Positions 59,495 to 64,000 of a DNA stretch of 64,000 bases are shown piece by piece. Origin of the DNA: JBEKHT01 sp049511715 (lineage in GTDB: Bacteria > Chloroflexota > Anaerolineae > Anaerolineales > RBG-16-64-43); assembly GCA_049511715.1 (NCBI GenBank), contig JBEKXU010000009.1, forward strand, positions 80,291 through 144,290. The letters are read 5' to 3'. Both the position numbers and the translations under genes were made by a program. Each line of letters starts with the position of its first letter. Positions within the stretch are counted from its first letter, which is position 1. The notes under the pieces were generated by a model. That model did not search any database, was not told the DNA's origin, and worked only from the letters and a program-made list of their open reading frames with translations.

Positions 59495-62353
59495 CTAGCC
59501 GGAGAGACTTGGCGGGGCTGGCTGCAAGCACATTCCCTTGCCAAGCTCCATGAGCGAGCAGTAGTAAGGATGGATGCTGGGAATAAAGTGTCGTTCGTCC
59601 GCGGCGTGCGGGCCCACCCCCGCTTGGCCCCAGACGACTCCTTTCCCGCCGGGAGCAAAACGAGCACTCGTGGCTGGCAACTTGCGCCCGAGGGCTGGGG
59701 CGGATCCAGTTGCTGCCGAAATGGCCTGCACCAGAAGGTTCAGGTAGGAGTTGGTCGGAGGGCAGGATATCCCGTTCTGGGCGGCCACCACTTCCAGCTC
59801 TAGATTCCGCTCTTGACAATACCTTTGGATCTCCGGCATCCATTCTTCGAGACGGTCCTCCGGGACGGGGCGGACTTCCACTCCCAGGATACCCGACGAG
59901 GCCGACACATTGAAGACTCCGGGCTGTCCGACGTGCAAAAAAGGGAAATGGACCTGAGTCCGCCAAGCGTCGGGCTGGGAAGGATGACTGCGGAGTGCGA
60001 GCAGGCGGCTGACGGCCTCCTGAGCCACGAGGAGCTGTTCACTCAGGTCAATTGAGGAACCGCGGATTCCTGTGTGCTCTCGGCGGCCGCGAGCCGTGAG
60101 GGTCAATCGCACCAATCCGCGCCCCTCGATGCACACCTCTCCCAAGCGCTCGTCTCCTTGTTCGCCGGTTCTTTCCCCGGCAATGATGAGTTCCGGCGCG
60201 TAGTGACTGCCGCGCCAAAGTTCGTCCAACACATGCGGGGTCCCTTGCGGTTCGATCTCGCCGATTTCCTCATTGCCAATGAGGAGCGCGTTGATTCCGG
60301 GGTAGGGGGGGCCGCCTCTCTTCGCGTCTTTCATCCAAACGAGGAAGGTGGCCAGGACGGTCTTCATGTCACATGCCCCTCGCCCCCAGAGATAATCGCC
60401 CTCAATGTGAGGCAGGAACTGAGCCGGCCCTCTCTCCGCCTCCACCACATCGAAATGGCCGCTGAGCATAATCGGGGCGAACGCTTGGCCGGGGAAGCTG
60501 GCGAGAACGGCGGGATACTCTCCCTTCTCGAATGTCCGAACCTCGAGGCCGGCGCCCACCAAGTAGTCAAAAATCCAGGTGGCAGCGCGGCGGATTTCAT
60601 CGGGGCGTGTCTCGCTGGGTGGGGCACAGCTCACCGATTCGATGCGGATGAGGTGTTGCGCCAGGTCCAGGATTTCGGCTACCTTGTTGGGATAAGAAAC
60701 CTCGATGAGGGAGCTGGAGGACGGGCCGAAGGGGACCGGTGTGCCCGGCTCGCATTGGGCCTGCCCGCGGGCGAGATCCCACAGGTCGCGCAGCCTCTGC
60801 GCCTCAGCGCCCAGGGTCGGCAGTAGTCTCCCTATTCGCTCGATGTCCGAGGCCACTTCATGTTCCCGTCTCTCGGCGAGCTCCCGCAAGACGTGGACAG
60901 GAACCACATCGCTTTCGCCAAGCTCATGCTGCAGTTCGCTGCGCAGCCTTTCTGCCGTGTTGGGTGCTCCTTGCGCCAGTTCCTGCAGCGGAGCGAGGAG
61001 CGGGAGGTAGCCCAGGGCCTCCGCCAGCAGACCCACCTCCCGCAGCGTACGGCCTAGGAAATCCCTCATGGAAATCGGGTCCCCGCCGAACGGATCTTCG
61101 ATTTCGCTACCCAGTCCGCGGATCGCCGAAAATCGTTCGTTTCGGCGAGCGCGAGCAATGTCTTGCGCGTCATAGCGGAAAACACGGGCGAAAGAAGGGT
61201 CCCCGTAGCTGCAAATGAGAAGGAGCTCGCGCAGGGTCAGGTTGGCAATGTCCAGGGGCAGAAGGTGGGATCCCTCATCGCTGCGGATCTCGACGCGTGC
61301 CATGGGCAGGTCGATGCGCGCCAGAAGATTCTGAACCAGAATGGCCTGGGCCATCTCTTCATGGGATGCTGCTTGTCCGTTTCCGGCCTGCTCGAGGCGG
61401 CAGAGATCGTCGAGTTGCTTGCTGCCGATCGCGATCAGCCGATCCACCGGTTCGGTCGAGGATCGGGCGCGGGCCGGCGTCCAGTTGTTGTTGCCGAAGC
61501 GTATCCCACGTTGCACCAGGTCGCGGGAAATACGGAGGTAGTCGGGGTAGGAGCGGTAGAGATCCGCCGCATCGATGGCCTCGGGGCAGGGGAAAGTAAG
61601 GCTGCGGACCGAGTCGCAAGGCGCCAGGACAACTTGCCACTCACCGTCCCTTAGGCGGGGCTGCAGGGGACTGCCAGCGCTGGTGGCAATAAAGAGGGCT
61701 GCGAAGGCGCGCAGTCGGCGGGTGCTATCGATATAAACACGGTTGCGGTAGTCGTCCAGATGTTGGTTCTCCCGTTCCTCACAAGACATCTGCATGAAAT
61801 CCCAGGCCAGGAGAGGCTCGGGCAGCGAGAGGTTGGTGTGGATGCCAGCGGTCGCCAAGTTCGCGCCGAACAAATCCACGCAGCGTTCAAGATAGCGTCG
61901 CTTCGCAGTATTCCAGCCTTCAGGGATCGTGGCGTGGCTGACTTTCACAGGGCGGAGCAGGTTTCCTGAGTGGGCGTATAGCCGCGTGCCCAGGGCGCGG
62001 CCCGCCCGGGCCAGGGCATTCAGGAACAAGGCCTCCAGCAGCCGCCCTTCGTAGACCGTCAGCGTGGGTGAGTAGTAGGGCCGAGTGGTCCATTCCACCA
62101 TCCAGTGGAAGACCTCCAGTTGGGTTCGATCGCGGAGCCACGCGGGGATAAACTCGCTGCGAAATGCATCCGCAAAAGAGCGCTCCCCCTGACCAAGCCG
62201 CACGACCTCCAGAGGCTGGAAGTCGGAGTCGACGACATTCCACTCCAGTTCCAATCCGGAGGTCCCGCGCTCGCCATACTCGGTGAGCGCGATCTCGCGA
62301 GCCAGTCTGTATTTCTCGGCGAAACGCTCCACGTCCTTAGGCGACCAAGGCAT
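59495..62353 (-). CDS. Fusion of a glutamate-cysteine-ligase-like domain and an M20 metallopeptidase
   Basis: 952 residues. Residues ~10-480 resemble the glutamate-cysteine ligase / carboxylate-amine ligase superfamily: SGLELEW (33-39, paired Glu of the metal site), GIHTNLSLPEP (171-181) and RVEIRSDEG (353-361). Residues ~550-950 are an M20 peptidase (ArgE/DapE/CPG2 type) with all metal ligands: H633 in SGHFDVV, D662 in GACDMKT, E695-E696 in NEEIG, E727 in AGERTG and H916 in PHAADERH; H760 may sit in the dimerisation domain. One half would form, and the other cleave, an amide bond. The ATG lies 17 bases inside the end of the aminotransferase gene, behind GGAGGGG, so the two are translated together. 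Confidence 0.85.
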   Translation of the reverse strand: MPWSPKDVERFAEKYRLAREIALTEYGERGTSGLELEWNVVDSDFQPLEVVRLGQGERSFADAFRSEFIPAWLRDRTQLEVFHWMVEWTTRPYYSPTLTVYEGRLLEALFLNALARAGRALGTRLYAHSGNLLRPVKVSHATIPEGWNTAKRRYLERCVDLFGANLATAGIHTNLSLPEPLLAWDFMQMSCEERENQHLDDYRNRVYIDSTRRLRAFAALFIATSAGSPLQPRLRDGEWQVVLAPCDSVRSLTFPCPEAIDAADLYRSYPDYLRISRDLVQRGIRFGNNNWTPARARSSTEPVDRLIAIGSKQLDDLCRLEQAGNGQAASHEEMAQAILVQNLLARIDLPMARVEIRSDEGSHLLPLDIANLTLRELLLICSYGDPSFARVFRYDAQDIARARRNERFSAIRGLGSEIEDPFGGDPISMRDFLGRTLREVGLLAEALGYLPLLAPLQELAQGAPNTAERLRSELQHELGESDVVPVHVLRELAERREHEVASDIERIGRLLPTLGAEAQRLRDLWDLARGQAQCEPGTPVPFGPSSSSLIEVSYPNKVAEILDLAQHLIRIESVSCAPPSETRPDEIRRAATWIFDYLVGAGLEVRTFEKGEYPAVLASFPGQAFAPIMLSGHFDVVEAERGPAQFLPHIEGDYLWGRGACDMKTVLATFLVWMKDAKRGGPPYPGINALLIGNEEIGEIEPQGTPHVLDELWRGSHYAPELIIAGERTGEQGDERLGEVCIEGRGLVRLTLTARGRREHTGIRGSSIDLSEQLLVAQEAVSRLLALRSHPSQPDAWRTQVHFPFLHVGQPGVFNVSASSGILGVEVRPVPEDRLEEWMPEIQRYCQERNLELEVVAAQNGISCPPTNSYLNLLVQAISAATGSAPALGRKLPATSARFAPGGKGVVWGQAGVGPHAADERHFIPSIHPYYCSLMELGKGMCLQPAPPSLSG

Positions 62354-63641
62354 TCAGCCCCTCCAGCAATCGGCGCGCGGAGCCGAGGGTCTTCTCCACG
62401 GGTTGGGCGTACGAGAAGCGGATCCACTCTCCGCCAAAACGCGAGAAGAAGGCCCCCGGCACGATGGCCAGGCCATGCTCTTCAGCCAGGTACTTCCCCA
62501 AGGGTTCGCCGTCGTTCCACCCCTTGCGCTCCAGCCAAGGTTTCACATGGATGAAGGCGTAATACCCTTTGCCCAGAATAAAGGTGAACCCGTGAGAGTT
62601 CAAGAACGCGCGCAGTGCCTCTCGACTGGCATTGGTGGGTTCGACAATCGGCCGGGTGGCGCGCGCGTACCCCATCTCATAGGCCGCCATGGCAACAGCC
62701 ATGGAGTAGAAGGAAGGGATGACAGTGTGCGAGGCGCGCGCCACGATGTAGCGGATCACCGCTTCGGAGGCGATGAGATGGCAATTGCGCACGTTGGAGG
62801 CCCCGAGCGACTTGGTAATGCCGTCCAGGAACATCAGTCGCTCACGCTCCTCTGGGTCAAAGGCAAGGATGAAGGCCTGGAGATTCATCGGTTGTTCGTT
62901 CGTAACGTAGTGGTACATCCAGTCATAGAGGACGAAAGGGATGCCCAAAGCCAGAGCGGCCTTCCCCAGCTCCACCTGGGCCCGCGTCGAAAGGGTGTTT
63001 CCGGTGGGGTTATCGGGGCTGGTGATGATCAGCCCGGCGATCTTCCTTCCGGTCGTAGCGGCAAAGCGGAGGCTCTCTTGAAGCCCTTCGACCGAGTAGG
63101 CCCACCCCTCACTGGCCTCCCCGGGCGCTAGAAGGACATTCGCTCCCAGGCCGTAAGGTCCCCAGGCATAGGACAGCCAGGGCACCCGGCTGACCAGAAT
63201 GAAGTCGCCGGTCCGACCGTGTCCGAGCGCCAGCATGGCCGTGTATGCCTTGGCCAAGGCATCACGGCCGCCCACGGTGGCGATCACGTTCTTCGGGCCC
63301 AGCCCGCTCTCGGGTCCGAGCTGCCAATACTGTGAGACCACGCAGCGGCGATACTCATCGGTCCCGTAGGGCATGTCGTAGGCACTGCCATGCTCGTGCT
63401 GCAGTTGCGCCGCCCGGTCCAGAATCTCCCCGGATACCCCGGGCAGGCTGGCCCCTCCATCGCCCTGGGACGCGTCAAACACGTCCCCTCCGGGATGCCT
63501 TTCTTGGTAGACGGCAAGGCTCTTATTAATCAGGAACATGCGCGAGGGAGGGATATCGACCAGAGCGCGCAAGTGATCGCTCAGGGGGACAAGGTTTGCC
63601 ATGGGCACGACCGGGGTTGGGGAATCGGCCGGTGGTTTCAT
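62337..63641 (-). CDS. PLP-dependent aminotransferase (fold type I, class I/II)
   Basis: A 434-residue enzyme. The PLP lysine lies in DGITKSLGASN, and SPDNPTGN and FVLYDWMYHY are the usual cofactor-binding segments. The N-terminus carries YDMPYGTDEYRR, typical of class I/II enzymes. The start at ATG 63641 has GGAGGAAG upstream. It overlaps the ligase-peptidase gene by 17 bases, so the two functions are probably used in one pathway. The substrate is unknown. An intrinsic terminator lies in its leader. Confidence 0.88.
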   Translation of the reverse strand: MKPPADSPTPVVPMANLVPLSDHLRALVDIPPSRMFLINKSLAVYQERHPGGDVFDASQGDGGASLPGVSGEILDRAAQLQHEHGSAYDMPYGTDEYRRCVVSQYWQLGPESGLGPKNVIATVGGRDALAKAYTAMLALGHGRTGDFILVSRVPWLSYAWGPYGLGANVLLAPGEASEGWAYSVEGLQESLRFAATTGRKIAGLIITSPDNPTGNTLSTRAQVELGKAALALGIPFVLYDWMYHYVTNEQPMNLQAFILAFDPEERERLMFLDGITKSLGASNVRNCHLIASEAVIRYIVARASHTVIPSFYSMAVAMAAYEMGYARATRPIVEPTNASREALRAFLNSHGFTFILGKGYYAFIHVKPWLERKGWNDGEPLGKYLAEEHGLAIVPGAFFSRFGGEWIRFSYAQPVEKTLGSARRLLEGLNALVA

Positions 63642-63689
63642 TTTCTTCCTCCGATAAGCCCGTGGGACGCCGGATATTCTGACTCACAT

Positions 63690-63722
63690 AAAAAAGCCCC
63701 AGCCAGGGGCTGGGGCTTTTTT
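63690..63722 (-). terminator. Intrinsic terminator in the leader of the aminotransferase operon (possible attenuator)
   Basis: A 9-bp stem (GCCCCAGCC with GGCTGGGGC, 63696-63704 and 63708-63716), a three-base loop, and A6/T6 on the two sides make a strong bidirectional terminator. On the minus strand its T-run ends about 49 bases before the aminotransferase ATG. No plus-strand gene ends nearby, and no minus-strand gene is seen between 63723 and 64000. A leader hairpin (GGACCGC-GAAT-GCGG) lies just upstream at about 63738-63755. This suggests premature termination control, though an undetected gene to the right is possible. Confidence 0.7.
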
Positions 63723-63899
63723 GCTGCTTTGGATCCGCATTCGCGGTCCATGTGTGACGCTCTACCCAGACCCGGCGGTGCAGAGCCCGCCTGGATTAGC
63801 ATCGTTATGATCGGTCTGGGAAAAACGCAATTCACTCATTTGAGTTATTGTAACACCGCTGTCAACCCCCCCTTCCCACCCCAGTTCTAATTCTAAGTG

Positions 63900-63924
63900 C
63901 AACGCTATGAGGACAATAGCGTTG
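63900..63924 (+). promoter_or_regulatory. Hairpin at the IS30-type transposase start
   Basis: CAACGCTAT (63900-63908) pairs with ATAGCGTTG (63916-63924) around the loop GAGGACA, and ATG follows one base later. The loop holds the GAGGA ribosome site, so folding could limit translation. The left arm may also be part of the terminal repeat of the element; the true left end is not certain. Confidence 0.5.
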
Positions 63925-63925
63925 T

Positions 63926-64000
63926 ATGAAGACCTATGGCCACCTCTCCAGGGATGAGCGTTTGTTGCTTTTTCAATGGGTTCGGGAAGGGTGCTCGCAA
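63926..64000 (+). CDS. IS30-family transposase, N-terminus (partial)
   Basis: The first 25 codons only, cut by the window edge: MKTYGHLSRDERLLLFQWVREG. IS30-family transposases typically begin with Y-x-H-L-(S/T)-x-x-E-R followed by a first helix and a helix-turn-helix. The match is clear in pattern but short. The element would occupy the sequence to the right of the window. Confidence 0.6.
   Translation, partial: MKTYGHLSRDERLLLFQWVREGCSQ

Noticed and set aside
63847..63865. Minus-strand promoter from TTGACA and TACAAT
   Set aside because: The two hexamers are only seven bases apart, too close to act together.
63723..63900. T-box riboswitch before the aminotransferase operon
   Set aside because: TGGACCGCG resembles the T-box core TGGNACCGCG, but one base is missing, the preceding AGGG is absent and no specifier stem could be traced by eye. 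Only a possible attenuator is reported.
1..64000. CRISPR arrays, rRNA operons or replication origin
   Set aside because: I saw no regularly spaced short repeats, no rRNA-like sequence and no DnaA-box cluster.

Overview
The window is GC-rich bacterial chromosome, most probably from an uncultured Chloroflexota (Anaerolineae-like) bacterium. The main clue is the style of the exported lipoproteins: a lipobox Cys followed by long Pro/Thr/Ala linkers, seen in the solute-binding proteins at 9.4-10.4 kb and 29.0-30.1 kb and in the proteins at 0.65 kb and 23.0 kb. This is inferred from style; there is no rRNA here to confirm it.

Layout. 0-4 kb: the end of a phosphofructokinase gene, a membrane protein, a polysaccharide-deacetylase lipoprotein, and a two-gene unit ending in an SPFH protein fused to a helix-turn-helix domain. 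4-7.2 kb (minus): plsX, fabF and a NERD-like membrane protein, followed by tRNA-Leu(GAG). 7.7-12.2 kb (minus): a polar amino-acid ABC transporter, then a Cys-rich small protein with a HAD-DinB fusion. 13-20 kb: a FAD oxidoreductase, efp, a HIT protein, an MtaB-type tRNA methylthiotransferase, and a nicotinamidase-like/nicotinate phosphoribosyltransferase pair. 20.2-22.8 kb: a decaying accessory patch with two frameshifted genes, one small lipoprotein, one truncated gene and an integrase remnant. 23-32 kb: a large multidomain lipoprotein, a two-subunit CoA-transferase and a xylose-type ABC transporter. 32.6-33.7 kb: an IS630-family element. 34-37.5 kb: an acyl-CoA dehydrogenase, a PIG-L deacetylase and a PflX-like protein whose radical-SAM cysteines are gone.

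37.7-49.3 kb (minus) is a respiratory complex I operon, nuoA-B-CD-E-F-G-H-I-J-K-N. It has a fused nuoCD and a long NuoG, and it lacks nuoL and nuoM between K and N. 50-57 kb carries a site-2 protease with CBS domains, tRNA-Asp(GTC), an ABC exporter and a quinone oxidoreductase. 57.8-63.7 kb (minus) carries pckA and a tightly coupled two-gene unit: a PLP aminotransferase and a 952-residue fusion of a glutamate-cysteine-ligase-like domain to an M20 metallopeptidase. An intrinsic terminator lies in the leader of that unit. The window ends in the first codons of an IS30-type transposase.

Taken together the genes describe a heterotroph with a respiratory chain, sugar and amino-acid uptake, fatty-acid/phospholipid synthesis, NAD salvage, acyl-CoA metabolism and gluconeogenesis. 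The most original items are the ligase-peptidase fusion with its aminotransferase, the cysteine-less radical-SAM homologue, the complex I operon without its two large antiporter subunits, and the SPFH-HTH fusion. Gene density is uneven: several 0.4-1.4 kb GC-rich stretches hold no gene that I can support.
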